Origin: Lachancea kluyveri NRRL Y-12651
Taxonomy: Eukaryota > Ascomycota > Saccharomycetes > Saccharomycetales > Saccharomycetaceae
Assembly (NCBI GenBank): GCA_000149225.2
Contig: CM000693.1
Coordinates: forward strand, 1,240,001 to 1,304,000
Direction: 5' to 3'
DNA: 64,000 nucleotides
Part shown: in pieces, positions 38,963 to 49,603 of the stretch
Numbering within the stretch: position 1 is the first letter of the stretch
How the letters are laid out: each line of letters starts with the position of its first letter
Made by a program: the position numbers and the translations under genes
Notes under the pieces: model-generated
Database searches by the model: none
What the model was told of the DNA's origin: nothing
What the model saw: the letters and a program-made list of their open reading frames with translations, nothing else

Positions 38963-41900
38963 GAGTAGGTAGGGAGAGGAGGTTTGATTCTAGTGTAACG
39001 AAATTAAAGGTAGAAAAGTACTAAAAGGAGGAGAGAAACGAAGTAGGAGTAGAGATTGGTGATGGAATCAACTAGATACAAGAGATGCAACAGAAGGATG
39101 AACAAGAAAGGCTACGGGGTTTATATACGATTGATGCGATGTAGCAAAAGGAAGAGACTAACTGCTACAAAGAAACAGTCATGTATTTTTCTTTTTTTTT
39201 TTTTTTTTTTCCTTTCCTCCTTATCTGGTAGTAAAAAGGGTTTTCCTCTCCAAGTGACAGCGGAGCTTAAAGTTCACCGGTGTGTCGTGTTATTATTTGG
39301 ATTGTTGGAGATAAGAAGATGTGCACAGAGCAATCAGCTTTGTCCAGCAAGAGTAGATAGTATCAGGCAAAGATGTCGAGCTAGGTAGTAGAAAGTGGGA
39401 AGTAGTGCCCGCGCACTAAGAAACCTGCAGGGAGTAATTTCCTTTTCCTTTTTCTTTTTTTTTTTTTTTCTTATTTTGTGCCGTAGGAACCCTCACACGG
39501 CTCAATTTTCCTACCCTGTAGGGTTCTGGTAGCGGGTGGCGAAGGGCTGGATAAGGGGGTATCTCTGCTCAAATGGCGTGGTTCATGGGTGTATGGGACT
39601 GAGCACATGTGAAATGGGGCATGTGACCAAGAAGACTGCACGGCACTATCGTCTACGGTGAGGAGGGGAGCACACCAGAGGATTTTCCCCTGCAAGAGAT
39701 GGGCGGTCATTAGTTTCCATCGAATAGTGCATTTGTAGTATACGGCTTCAAGATCAAATCGACATGACTGGTGAAGATTGGAGCGGGAGGAGGGTCATCT
39801 CCTGCACATACGCACGTGATCCACCACGCGACGGGATTCTTCCAGGGACCGAGTAAATTCCATCGAAGAAAGAAAACAGCGACCAGAACTGGGTGTTGCA
39901 AAAAGAAAAGAAAAGAAAAGGAATCTTGGTTTCTTTACATCCACGTCGTTTACGCCACCCGATCCGGACGTTTGATCACATAACATGTTGATCCGCTAAT
40001 CAGAGCGAGGCGTAACAGGTCTTATCGCAGAAAGTAAACAAAGCACGAGACCCAGCGCAGATTTCTCCGTGGGCCGATAGGAAAAAGAACAAGTCAGATA
40101 ACCGCGAAGGGGAAAAACAGAGAGAAAAGCAAAAACAAACAGTAAAGGAAAAACGGTTATAATCTAGAAGGTTTGACTATCAGTGGGGAAGAATCACGGG
40201 CGCCTACAAAGCCACGGATGAAGCCAAACGATTTTGGAACAAACAGATTCCATGGAGGAAGCGAGGGCGCGAGGGTGCGATCGCCTGCCGATCCTTTAGC
40301 GCATTGCGTTCGCTTTCTACCTGTGGTTTCTTCGAGGATTGTTCCTTGAGCAGCCAGCTGCATTCGTTTAACCGCCACCGCCCCCGTAGAGAGGTGCATA
40401 TGCTATTTGAATGGACAGAACCACACAACGTGACCACTACCACTGGCCTTTAACCTCCCCTTTTTCTTTCCCTAGCACAGTTTGGGTTGCGGCGGCTATT
40501 TGAATAGAATACGAAGGAGGTGGGGAGGATGATGCGCATGGAAACGCTGTCGTACGCGCTATGTCCGCGCGTCGCGGCCGTAGTTTTTTTTCTTCTCTTC
40601 CCCACCACGTGACTCGGCCGCCTTGGGGGGGAGAAACCAAAGCACACACCACCCTTTGCAGGCTGCTTGCGATGTTGTGGGCACATGCCCATTGTCGTAC
40701 ATAAATACACAAATCCATCGTCTCGGACGGGGGAAAATACATGCCAACAGACTTGATGTCCAACTGCTCCCCCCACCCTTCCCCCATTGAACAGAACCCC
40801 GAAGTCACGCTTCTTCAAAAACATCTCCAATTTTTTTCTTTCCCTTCTTCCCTCTCTGGACATGTGCAAAAGTAGTCTTGATGCCAGTGCCAGACTCTCT
40901 GGCCCACAAAGAGTCGTAGCGGACCCAAAAATCGTCGTACCAAAGGCAGTCTACGTCTTCCTTTCGCGCACGAGATATGGGCCTGGAGAGCTGCGTTTAC
41001 GTGTGTTTTCAGAAACAGAAGCAAGAGTGCCCGTATTTGGGCGTATTTACAGAGGGCGGGAAGTAGAGTATATATTTGCAGGGGTTGTCGAGTCGGCGGT
41101 TGGAACATTTCTTTCCCCGTTCAACAGACTTTTCTGCAACAACGACAATAATGAAAACCTCCTCCCAAGACTGTGCTTCCAACATGGGGTCGTAACAGAC
41201 ACATAGCCATTGCCTCGGAGCTAACCATGATTATGCTCATATCCATAGCCACGACCTTTACACTTTAGCGCCTACACTGGAGTGTGGGATGCACGACAAA
41301 GTCGTGGGCGCGACCCCACGCTTTCCACGCTCCCGCACGCGGACTGCCACCCCCACCACCCACTCCCACAGTCCGTTGAGAATGATAATTCCTCTCCAGC
41401 GGCCCGTGCTCCGGGAGCCCGCGTGCTGGCTGCCTGTTTTTTTTTCTCTCGGCACGCGTTCCCGGCAGGGACACCCTTTCACTCCGAGCGAGGACAGGTC
41501 CGAGTCCTGCCCCTGCGGCATATTCTTGGCGGGCACCCATGCGTCCCATAATGTTACTCTTGCCTTCCGTCTCCCCCACGTCAATTTAAACCTACTCTCT
41601 CCTTTGGCTCTCCTACCAACTTCCCCCTGCCCCAGGCTCTCCCATGTTTCCAATCCTCTCGTCGAATCTTATTTGTCGCTGAAACTGAAAGACCGAACTC
41701 CGGTATTACTCATCTTGCTGACTTACTTCCATCTCGTTAGGCGTCTTTTTTTTTTTTTAGCCGATTAATTGCTCTCATACCCGTTTTGTTGAATGCACAA
41801 TGACCTGTCGCCAATCCATTAACGCGTTGAATTATGCTGGACGACCGCCGATCGCTCCCTTCTCCGCTAACTTGCAGTTGGAGAATTAAAAAAAAATGAG

Positions 41901-42075
41901 CTCCTTCTATGTGTGATCTCCGTCCCTGCAGGCCGTGACGAAACGGTATATAAGCAGATTCAAACCCTGTTGTATGTTGTATTCTCTCCCTCTATCTCTC
42001 TTCTACCTCCTCAACTCATAACCAAGTTAGTGCTTTTAAGAGACAAACATCGCTGCTAACGTTTCCCCTTTAATA
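38963..42075. other. 3.1-kb GC-rich divergent region, DIP5 / JEN1
   Basis: The longest gene-free stretch. Near DIP5 it has long T-tracts (39190-39211, 39456-39470). From ~40,450 to ~41,700 it becomes GC-rich with C-rich runs and many overlapping open frames on both strands; none shows family features, so they look like a product of base composition. It includes CACGTG (for example 40605-40610), several C4T/AG4 stress-type boxes, a CSRE-like site, a CCAAT box (41811-41815) and the JEN1 TATA box TATATAAG (41947-41954). Probably an extended regulatory region; a long non-coding RNA is possible. Confidence 0.55.
41395..41406 (-). promoter_or_regulatory. CSRE-like site (Cat8/Sip4) upstream of JEN1
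   Basis: On the minus strand this reads CGGGCCGCTGGA, matching the carbon-source-responsive consensus CGGNBNVMHGGA. It is ~670 bp upstream of JEN1. Yeast JEN1 is activated by Cat8 on non-fermentable carbon. In a GC-rich stretch a chance match is possible. Confidence 0.45.
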
Positions 42076-43872
42076 ATGTCTCAAGAGAATAATAAAGTAT
42101 ATTACAATCCAAAATCGTTCATCGAACCTCCTTTCGTAAACGAAGAGGGCGAACCTTTGGCGTACACTCCAGATGGTTACAATCCAAACCACGAAAAATT
42201 ATTCCATAATCCTTCCTTGCCAAGTGAATCCCAACAGGATTTGGCCGACGATGAAGAGTTGGAAAGAGTGTTCACCACGGACACAGCTATTGAATACAGA
42301 GAAGATGAAGAAGACAGACCAGATCTGAGTCTCGGTGCAATCGCCAAGTTTGCATCTACAAGATTCTCCTCTCTGTTGCGTATTCACAAAGTTTCTATGG
42401 AAAATCTAAACCCATTCCCGGAATTGCGCAAGATGACGTGGCAAAACTGGAATTATTTTTTCATGGGGTATGCCGCTTGGCTGTGTGCCGCTTGGGCCTT
42501 CTTCTGCGTGTCCGTGTCAACCTCTTCGCTAGCAGAGCTTTACGGTAAACCAACAAAGGATATCACCTGGGGTCTGTCCCTAGTCCTTTTCGTCCGGTCA
42601 TTTGGTGCAGTCACCTTTGGTTACTGGACCGACAAGTACTCTAGAAAGTGGCCTTACATCTTCTGCCTGGCAATTTTTTTCATCGCCCAACTCTGTACTC
42701 CCTGGTGTGACACTTACTCCAAGTTTTTGGGTGTCCGTTGGTTAACCGGTGTCAGTATGGGTGGTATCTACGCATGTGCCTCTGCAACCGCTATCGAGGA
42801 TGCTCCAGTCAAGGCTCGTTCTTTCCTGTCGGGTTTGTTCTTTAGCGCTTACGCCATGGGTTTCATCTGGGCCGTTATCTTCTTCAGAGCCTTCCAAAGT
42901 ACAGGAGACAAGGCTTGGAAGGTCCAATTTTGGTTTAGCATCTGGTTGCCCGCCGCGTTGATCTGTTGGAGATTGTTGTGGCCAGAAACCAAATATTTCA
43001 CCAAAGTTTTGAAGGCAAGACAACTGATCTTGGACGACGCAGTCGCAGCAAACGGTGGCCAACCTTTGCCAAAGGCCACTTTCAGACAACGTATGGCCTC
43101 GATGAAGGCTACCATTGCCAAGTATTGGCTACTTTTTACCTACTTGGTTCTACTGTTGGTCGGTCCAAACTATTTGACCCATGCCTCTCAAGATTTGCTC
43201 CCAACTATGCTAAGGAAGCAACTCGAATTTTCTGAAGACGCAATCACCGTAATCATCACCGTTGTTAACTTGGGTGCCATCTGTGGTGGTATGATCTTTG
43301 GCCAAATTATGGAGGTTACCGGTAGAAGGTTGGCTCTGTTGCTTGCCTGTGTCCTGGGTGGTTGTTTCACATACCCTGCATTCATGTTGAGAAGCAAACA
43401 GGCCGTCTTGGGTGCTGGGTTCATGCTATACTTTTCCGTCTTCAGCGTTTGGGGTGTCTTACCAATCCACCTAAGTGAGTTGTCTCCTCCAGATGCAAGA
43501 GCATTGGTCTCTGGTTTAGCCTATCAATTGGGTAACTTGGCCTCTGCTCCCTCTGCCACCATTGAAACCGAATTGGCCGATAAATACCCATTGGCTTGGG
43601 ATGCTAATGGGAACCCTACAAAGAACGATTACGCAAAGGTCATGGCCATCTTAACCGGTGCCGTCTTTATCTTTACGTTTGTGTGTGTCTTTGTCGGTCA
43701 CGAGAAATTTCACAGAGACTTGTCCTCTCCAGTTATGAAGAAATATATCGCCAAAGTTGATGCTATTGAACTTGGTGATGTCGAAAGCTCCAACAGGTTG
43801 GAATCTCAACCTATGAACGTTGCAGATTCGATGAACACCAAGGCCTCTGAAGAGCATATCGAAAAGGTATAA
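42076..43872 (+). CDS. JEN1: Lactate/pyruvate:H+ symporter Jen1
   Basis: 598 residues (yeast 616). MFS sialate/lactate:H+ symporter family with 12 membrane spans after a ~140-residue cytosolic N-terminus. The Jen family signature NYLTHASQDLLPTML (about 365-379; consensus N-x-x-S/T-H-x-S/T-Q-D) is intact, as are GYWTDKYSRKWP (loop 2-3) and GRRLALLLACVLGG. It takes up lactate, pyruvate and acetate and is glucose-repressed in yeast. In S. cerevisiae JEN1 is near the left end of chromosome XI. It is paired head-to-head with DIP5, with the long shared upstream region suggesting complex regulation. Confidence 0.95.
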   Translation: MSQENNKVYYNPKSFIEPPFVNEEGEPLAYTPDGYNPNHEKLFHNPSLPSESQQDLADDEELERVFTTDTAIEYREDEEDRPDLSLGAIAKFASTRFSSLLRIHKVSMENLNPFPELRKMTWQNWNYFFMGYAAWLCAAWAFFCVSVSTSSLAELYGKPTKDITWGLSLVLFVRSFGAVTFGYWTDKYSRKWPYIFCLAIFFIAQLCTPWCDTYSKFLGVRWLTGVSMGGIYACASATAIEDAPVKARSFLSGLFFSAYAMGFIWAVIFFRAFQSTGDKAWKVQFWFSIWLPAALICWRLLWPETKYFTKVLKARQLILDDAVAANGGQPLPKATFRQRMASMKATIAKYWLLFTYLVLLLVGPNYLTHASQDLLPTMLRKQLEFSEDAITVIITVVNLGAICGGMIFGQIMEVTGRRLALLLACVLGGCFTYPAFMLRSKQAVLGAGFMLYFSVFSVWGVLPIHLSELSPPDARALVSGLAYQLGNLASAPSATIETELADKYPLAWDANGNPTKNDYAKVMAILTGAVFIFTFVCVFVGHEKFHRDLSSPVMKKYIAKVDAIELGDVESSNRLESQPMNVADSMNTKASEEHIEKV

Positions 43873-44191
43873 TAGGAAAAAATCGAAAAGAAAAAAAAAA
43901 AAAAAAAAAAGAGAAGAAGTTGGGGGTTGTCTATCTTTCACTTGCATTTATCTGTATACTAGTTTTAAGTATCAACTTTATTATCAATATTCGCAATTTT
44001 TATGTCCATTCGTTTGTGGAGAGGAGGAGGGGGGAAACAAAAAAAAAAAAGAGAGAGAGAGAAGGAAAAGAGTATCCACCCTTTCCCCTGTCTTCTTCTG
44101 AGTAGATACTATCATGTTCTATTATGTCGCCGCGTACAGAGATTGTTTATATAAAATTACATGTCTTCTCACCCACCCAGACCTCACCGAA
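43873..44191. other. Convergent intergenic region, JEN1 / YGR210C-type gene
   Basis: About 320 bp with two purine-rich A/G tracts (43889-43917, 44038-44062), probably terminator sequence. No gene seen. Confidence 0.5.
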
Positions 44192-45427
44192 TCAATTGAT
44201 ATTTCTTGGTGCAATCTTAAAGCTTAAAATATCGTTTTTGCCAGGTTGCACGGCATCATCTTCACTGACACGGATACCACCAACCGTTTCTATAGCTGCA
44301 ATTGTAACTTCACCCATGATGTAACGTGCCACCTTGCCCACTGGTGTGCCTTTCTTAACTAAGAAACAGTCTCTAAAAATGTTACCACCGCTCCCGCCGG
44401 TAAACGTTTGGATGTTCTTAACCGTATAGACCGGGATTAGGTCTAACGCACCCGCAGCTGCCTGTAACACTTGAACGACACCAGTGGAACCGAATCTATA
44501 CAGCACCAAATCTCTGATATTTTCGATTCTTTGCAAAAGCTTATCATCCAGAGGTTTCAAGTGCTCTGGATCATCTTCGTATGTATCAATAAATTCGGTA
44601 CCTTCTTCATACTTGACAAACCCTTGTTTGCTCAGCTTCCTCAAAAACACCTCCGTGACGGCACTGGTTAAAACGGCCTTTGTGTTAGGGTACTTCAACA
44701 TAATTTTGGAAACGTTTTTATCGGCATCTGGATGATCAATCTTGTTTAGAGCCAAAACTGTTGGGAATTTTTCAAGCATAAACGATTTCACCACTTTGGT
44801 GATCCACTCTTTATCCCACTGTTCCAGGGGCGGCAACCCGTTAATTCTTTGCAATGCTCTTTGAATCATTGGTGCATGCGAACCGTACCCACCAAATTGC
44901 GCTTGAAGCGTATCCACGATACTACTTTTAGTCGCAGTGTGTCTCCGGACAATAGACCCCCATCTCTTCTCCAGGTTTCCTTCGATCCATAATCTAATTT
45001 CGTCTTGCAACCACTCGATATCGTACAACGGATCGTATCCTCTTGTATTTTTCCCCTCTGCGTCTGTAGTACCACTGACATCAACGACGTGAATCAATGC
45101 ATCTGCATGTCTCAAATCGTCCAAGAACTTGTTACCCAAACCTCTACCCGAATGTGCACCGGGAACCAAACCAGCAACGTCTAACAACATTATGGGAATA
45201 TGTCTTTTACCCTGAGAGCACCAGCCATAGTTTGGTTTACAAAGAGATTCTTTGCCGACCCTGCCACACGCGCAATCTACTTGTAGATAACCAGTAGCCT
45301 TATTCGGTTCAATAGTTGTGAAAGGAAATGCACCAACTTGAGCGGAAGCATCGGTCAACGAGTTTAACGTAGTGGATTTACCACTAGAAGGTTTACCAAC
45401 AATACCAATCAATGGGTCTCTTGGCAT
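44192..45427 (-). CDS. Obg/YchF-like GTPase (YGR210C orthologue)
   Basis: 411 residues, the same length as yeast YGR210C. G1 P-loop GKPSSGKST (11-19), G3 [10 protein letters not shown] (DxxG), G4 [11 protein letters not shown], and a C-terminal TGS-like domain (about 325-411, [14 protein letters not shown]...). An insertion [17 protein letters not shown] with cysteines (about 53-72) is typical of the archaeal/eukaryotic branch of the OLA1/YchF group. Ribosome-associated GTPase by family; exact role in yeast is not known. Position next to ZPR1 matches S. cerevisiae. Confidence 0.93.
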   Translation of the reverse strand: MPRDPLIGIVGKPSSGKSTTLNSLTDASAQVGAFPFTTIEPNKATGYLQVDCACGRVGKESLCKPNYGWCSQGKRHIPIMLLDVAGLVPGAHSGRGLGNKFLDDLRHADALIHVVDVSGTTDAEGKNTRGYDPLYDIEWLQDEIRLWIEGNLEKRWGSIVRRHTATKSSIVDTLQAQFGGYGSHAPMIQRALQRINGLPPLEQWDKEWITKVVKSFMLEKFPTVLALNKIDHPDADKNVSKIMLKYPNTKAVLTSAVTEVFLRKLSKQGFVKYEEGTEFIDTYEDDPEHLKPLDDKLLQRIENIRDLVLYRFGSTGVVQVLQAAAGALDLIPVYTVKNIQTFTGGSGGNIFRDCFLVKKGTPVGKVARYIMGEVTIAAIETVGGIRVSEDDAVQPGKNDILSFKIAPRNIN

Positions 45428-45992
45428 GCTTGCTGTTTTTTATTAGAGCAGTAATTTTTCTTTCCACTTCTAAAAAAAAATATAAGAGAAAGAAGAAAGG
45501 AAAATAGTACTTGGTATAATTTATTTTCTTAGAAGACGCAAACAGAATAAAGTAGTAAGACCAGCTTTCCTGTTGGGAAAAAAAAAAAAAAAGAAGGAAA
45601 GAAAAGGGTGCTTATTAAAAATACACTTGCAAAAATAACCCTCGAGCCTTCAGTCTAGGAATTGAAAACAAAGGAAAAGAACATCAACGATGAAATATCT
45701 GTAATATGGTGATGTTTCTAAAAAATTTTCCTCAACTTTCAATGTCGAGGGAAAAGACAACCACGAATTCGTTAATAGTTATATAATCACGTGACAAACA
45801 TAACCTTTCCATTTACCCCTCTGCTTCATCGTATTGTACGTAATGCTATATTTGTTCGAGAGCCATCTGGAAGTCTCACATAATGACAGAAAATTTTTAA
45901 TAAAAAAGCTCATCTCTATCCGGAAAAGTGTTAAAATGAAGAGAGTCGATACTTCTAATCAAAACATTAACTCGGCCAAGAAACAACATACT
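45428..45992. other. Divergent intergenic region, YGR210C-type gene / ZPR1
   Basis: About 560 bp. It contains A-tracts, an RRPE-like AAAAATTTT core near 45722-45730 typical of ribosome-biogenesis promoters, and a TCACGTGA element at 45788-45795. In-frame ATG codons at 45843 and 45936 could extend ZPR1. Confidence 0.5.
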
Positions 45993-47426
45993 ATGCCAAG
46001 TGAACAAGAAGACTTATTTAAGCCGGTTGGCGAGGCTGCCCAAGATGTTCAAGATGAACAAGCAAACGATAATGGTGTTAGGCTAACCGGTGCTGAAGAT
46101 GCCCAGGGCCATCCTGTCCAAGAAATTGAATCCCTCTGTATGAACTGTCACAAGGATGGTATCACTAGGCTGCTGTTGACTACTATTCCTTATTTCAGGG
46201 AAATAGTCATCATGTCCTTTGAATGTCCTCATTGTGGTTTTAAAAATTCTGAAATTCAACCTGCAAGCTCTATTCAAGAAAAGGGTTCTAAGTACATGTT
46301 AAAAGTGGAATCTAAAGAGGATTTCAATAGGCAGGTTATCAAATCTGAAACTGCAACCTGCAAATTTTTGGAGTTAGACATCGAAATTCCTGCCAAAAGA
46401 GGCCAGTTAACCACCGTTGAAGGTCTGCTAAGCGAGATGATTGACGACTTATCCGGCGACCAACCGCAAAGAAAATCTATCGATGAATCCTTATACAACA
46501 AGATCGAGGAATTTATTGGCAAAGTCAGGTCTCATATTAACTGCGAACCAGGTACTTTGCCATTAACCTTTACCCTGGATGATCCAGCCGGTAATTCTTG
46601 GATTGAATATAAACCAGGTGAACCAGTTCACAAGTGGTCTCACCAGGAATACATCAGATCTGATGAACAAAACGTCTTGGTCGGTATCATCACCAGAGAC
46701 CAACTAGAGCAACGCCGCCAAGAGCAGAAGGACAGAGTCAAGGAGAAGGAGAGAAACCCTTCACAAGCGAAAAAGGAATCCTTTTTGTCTGATGCTACCG
46801 ATATCGAGAATTTTAACAACGAAGTACAAACCTTCCGTGCTTCCTGTCCATCCTGTTTGCATGCATGCGAAACCCATATGAAACCTGTTAATATTCCTCA
46901 TTTCAAAGAAGTCATTATCATGTCTACAGTGTGTGAAAACTGTGGCTACAAGTCCAACGAAGTTAAAACCGGTGGTGCTATTCCTGAAAAGGGTAGAAGG
47001 ATCACCTTATACTGCGATGATCCAGAAGATCTGTCGCGTGACATTTTGAAGAGTGAGACCTGTATTATGACTGTTCCTGAATTGCACTTGGACATTCAGC
47101 AGGGTACCTTGGGTGGTAGGTTTACCACCGTAGAAGGTCTATTACGCCAAGTGTACGAAGAACTAGAAAGTAGAGTGTTTACTCAAACTTCTGATTCCAT
47201 GGATGACGCAACAAAACAACGTTGGGACTCTTTTTTTGCTAGGTTGAGAGAAGCTTTGGACGGTAAAGTCAAATTTACTGTTATTATGGAAGACCCATTG
47301 GCCGGATCTTACATCCAAAATGTCTATGCTCCAGATCCAGACCCAAATATGACTATCGAGGACTACGAAAGAACCCAAGAACAAAACGAGGAATTGGGGT
47401 TGAATGACATAGACGTGGACCAGTAA
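45993..47426 (+). CDS. ZPR1: Zpr1, double zinc-finger eEF1A chaperone
   Basis: 477 residues from the ATG at 45993, chosen because EDLFKPVGEAAQDV then aligns with the yeast N-terminus (yeast Zpr1: 486). In-frame ATGs at 45936 and 45843 would add 19 or 50 residues with no conserved features. Duplicated structure: zinc finger 1 (CMNC...CPHC), alpha-helical hairpin and beta domain A, then zinc finger 2 (CPSC...CENC) and domain B. Both halves have the KSETATCKF / KSETCIMTV and TTVEGLL motifs. Zpr1 binds nascent eEF1A and helps it fold, and is essential for normal growth. Same neighbours as S. cerevisiae YGR210C and SLI1. Confidence 0.94.
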   Translation: MPSEQEDLFKPVGEAAQDVQDEQANDNGVRLTGAEDAQGHPVQEIESLCMNCHKDGITRLLLTTIPYFREIVIMSFECPHCGFKNSEIQPASSIQEKGSKYMLKVESKEDFNRQVIKSETATCKFLELDIEIPAKRGQLTTVEGLLSEMIDDLSGDQPQRKSIDESLYNKIEEFIGKVRSHINCEPGTLPLTFTLDDPAGNSWIEYKPGEPVHKWSHQEYIRSDEQNVLVGIITRDQLEQRRQEQKDRVKEKERNPSQAKKESFLSDATDIENFNNEVQTFRASCPSCLHACETHMKPVNIPHFKEVIIMSTVCENCGYKSNEVKTGGAIPEKGRRITLYCDDPEDLSRDILKSETCIMTVPELHLDIQQGTLGGRFTTVEGLLRQVYEELESRVFTQTSDSMDDATKQRWDSFFARLREALDGKVKFTVIMEDPLAGSYIQNVYAPDPDPNMTIEDYERTQEQNEELGLNDIDVDQ

Positions 47427-48232
47427 TTACGCCAAACTCTCAGCAGCCGAACTGCACATCACCAATTTTTCTTTGTAACTTTCTTTTGTAATTTATTGAA
47501 ATGCACACATACTTAATAATTCAGGTCCACCATCTGCAATCTCGTTTTCTCTTGTATTGGGCGGCACTTGGTGGTTCAACAACCTCCACATACACACAAC
47601 CGAGCTTATCAATACACTGCCCAACTCAATATCCGTTATCAGCTTCAACCGGATAAGACCTGTTGCCAGTGTATGGTGAATTTTTTTTTTTCGGAAGTAC
47701 TACGGCTCTTCATGGCATCAAGTGCCTTTTGCATATCATGAATAATAGAGTATCTGTACTTACCAATTGCCATATCGGAAAAAAAGTTCTGCATACGATC
47801 CTTCAGCAAAGGCTAATGAAGAGATTAAGCTAAGACGTCATTGTTTTGATGACAGATGTGGTACATAAAAAGTTCTGTTCACCCCGCTGTTGTCCACCTT
47901 CGTGTAGCTACGTCTAACAATCAGAAGACACTTTATAAACAAACTATTTACACACAAGTGAATAAGCTTAAATAGCATGCCCAATTCGCAGATGAGAAGC
48001 TATGAGTGACAGAACACTACGAGCCGGTATTTTTTTTTCTCTCTTGGATTATATTATCAATGTTCCTTCAATTCTCATTTTAAAAAGAAGTTTCGAGGCC
48101 TAAATATTTTTCGAGATTCCCCCTTTTACTATTCCGATGATTTGATTTTTTGACGCACGCAGAGGATCTAAGATCGCTATACATCTCGAATCCACCTTTT
48201 CAATTTGACTATAATTACTACCGCTTTAGACA
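47427..48232. other. Intergenic, ZPR1 / SLI1
   Basis: About 0.8 kb. The minus strand between ~47,490 and 47,850 contains several short frames with a run of eleven A residues in the middle; they do not join into anything I can recognise. SLI1 promoter sequence fills the rest. Confidence 0.5.
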
Positions 48233-49603
48233 ATGAGACGATTGTCGTCGTTTGAGGAGTATTTTTACCAGAGGAGAAATTTAAATTTACATTCGTGTTT
48301 CTATCTAGCTATTACTTTAAATGAATCGCCAAGCCGAGAACTGCTGTCGCATGTAATTACCAAAGTTATACCTAGATACCCTCAGTTGTACTCAAATGTG
48401 TTCTTGCAAGATGAGAAGCCTATAGTCAAGCCAATTGAGAGTTTTATCTATTTTAATGATGTTGTGGAATATATGCAGGAAGAGCAGTTGACAGAAGAAC
48501 TGATTAATCAGATTTTTCGAACTGTCAAGTTCAAGTATCATGATGACGTTCCAATATGGAAAATATTGGCGCTAAATGGTGGTCGATCTCTAGTACTATG
48601 TTTAGAACATCTTTTTTTCGATGGCTTATCAGGCGTCAAATTTTTGGAAAACATAATGGAGGAATTAAATACCATCGAATGTTTCTCAAACTACCAAGAT
48701 ATTGTTTACAAGTGTGAAGGAAAGGAGCTCGTTCCAAAACATCCTTATTCCAACTGGCCGATTCCTTGGAAATGGAAAATGATTCGATCGTTGGCACCAC
48801 TATTCGTAAAGTTAGACAGTTATATCGGTCCATGGGTAGCAAACTTTACCCATGGTTCTTCAATGCTGAATTTCAATAGGTACGAATTTCCAAAGGGTAT
48901 TTTTCGAGATGTGGTTAAGAGGGATGAGATCAGAAATGACAACTGTCAGTTGATCTTCAGCATTCCTGCTGAAAATTTGGAGCAATTAGTAGTTAAGTGC
49001 AAGAAGCACAACGTTTCATTGACCTCCATCTTGATATCGGTATTTATCGCATCACTTAAAGAAGTTGATCCTAGTATGATACACGGCTCTCAGGTGACTG
49101 TGGATGTCCCAGTGAATACTCGAAACTTGATAAAATCAACAATGAATATCGATGCCAAGGAATTGGAGATGGGGAATTTTATTATGGCTGGAAAGGTCAC
49201 ATACGATATTACAGAAAATACAGATTTACTTCATACATCCAAAAAGATTCAAGACCAAATTGTCAAACAGAAAGATGATGTTGACTCGATCCATGCTTCC
49301 AAGCTTTTAGACGTAGTCAACGTCAAAGATTACATTGCCAGCATGGCAAATAAGAAGTTTCCAAGCTCAACCTTTGAGATGACAAATTTAGGCTTCCAAA
49401 AGTTTAGTTCGCTTGAATCGAAAAAGTATTTTGTAGTTGATGCAAAGTTCAATGAGCCGCAACTGGTAGCCAGCATTTTTACTTGTGCTGTCATTTCGAC
49501 CCCACTTGGTGGATTGAATTGCAGCGTCAGTTATCCTAAAGACATTTCAACTGAACTAAATGTTTGTTGGGCTAAACTTAAAAAGATATTAGATAGCTTC
49601 TGA
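48233..49603 (+). CDS. SLI1: Sli1, N-acetyltransferase giving myriocin resistance
   Basis: 456 residues (yeast Sli1: 468). Alcohol-acetyltransferase/condensation-like fold with the catalytic motif HLFFDG (His126-x3-Asp130). A second conserved region is VTVDVPVNTRNLI (about 288-300). Yeast Sli1 acetylates myriocin, an inhibitor of serine palmitoyltransferase, and works with the kinase Ypk1 in resistance to it. Less conserved than its neighbours. Order ZPR1-SLI1 is as on S. cerevisiae chromosome VII (YGR211W-YGR212W). Confidence 0.88.
   Translation: MRRLSSFEEYFYQRRNLNLHSCFYLAITLNESPSRELLSHVITKVIPRYPQLYSNVFLQDEKPIVKPIESFIYFNDVVEYMQEEQLTEELINQIFRTVKFKYHDDVPIWKILALNGGRSLVLCLEHLFFDGLSGVKFLENIMEELNTIECFSNYQDIVYKCEGKELVPKHPYSNWPIPWKWKMIRSLAPLFVKLDSYIGPWVANFTHGSSMLNFNRYEFPKGIFRDVVKRDEIRNDNCQLIFSIPAENLEQLVVKCKKHNVSLTSILISVFIASLKEVDPSMIHGSQVTVDVPVNTRNLIKSTMNIDAKELEMGNFIMAGKVTYDITENTDLLHTSKKIQDQIVKQKDDVDSIHASKLLDVVNVKDYIASMANKKFPSSTFEMTNLGFQKFSSLESKKYFVVDAKFNEPQLVASIFTCAVISTPLGGLNCSVSYPKDISTELNVCWAKLKKILDSF

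Noticed and set aside
40450-41768. Dense set of 60-160-codon frames in the JEN1 upstream region
   Set aside because: They overlap on both strands in a GC-rich segment where stop codons are rare, with no family features or consistent codon bias.
47490-47850. Possible small minus-strand gene between ZPR1 and SLI1
   Set aside because: Short frames beside an eleven-A run could be imagined as one gene, but no single frame is longer than about 60 codons and no family match is recognised.
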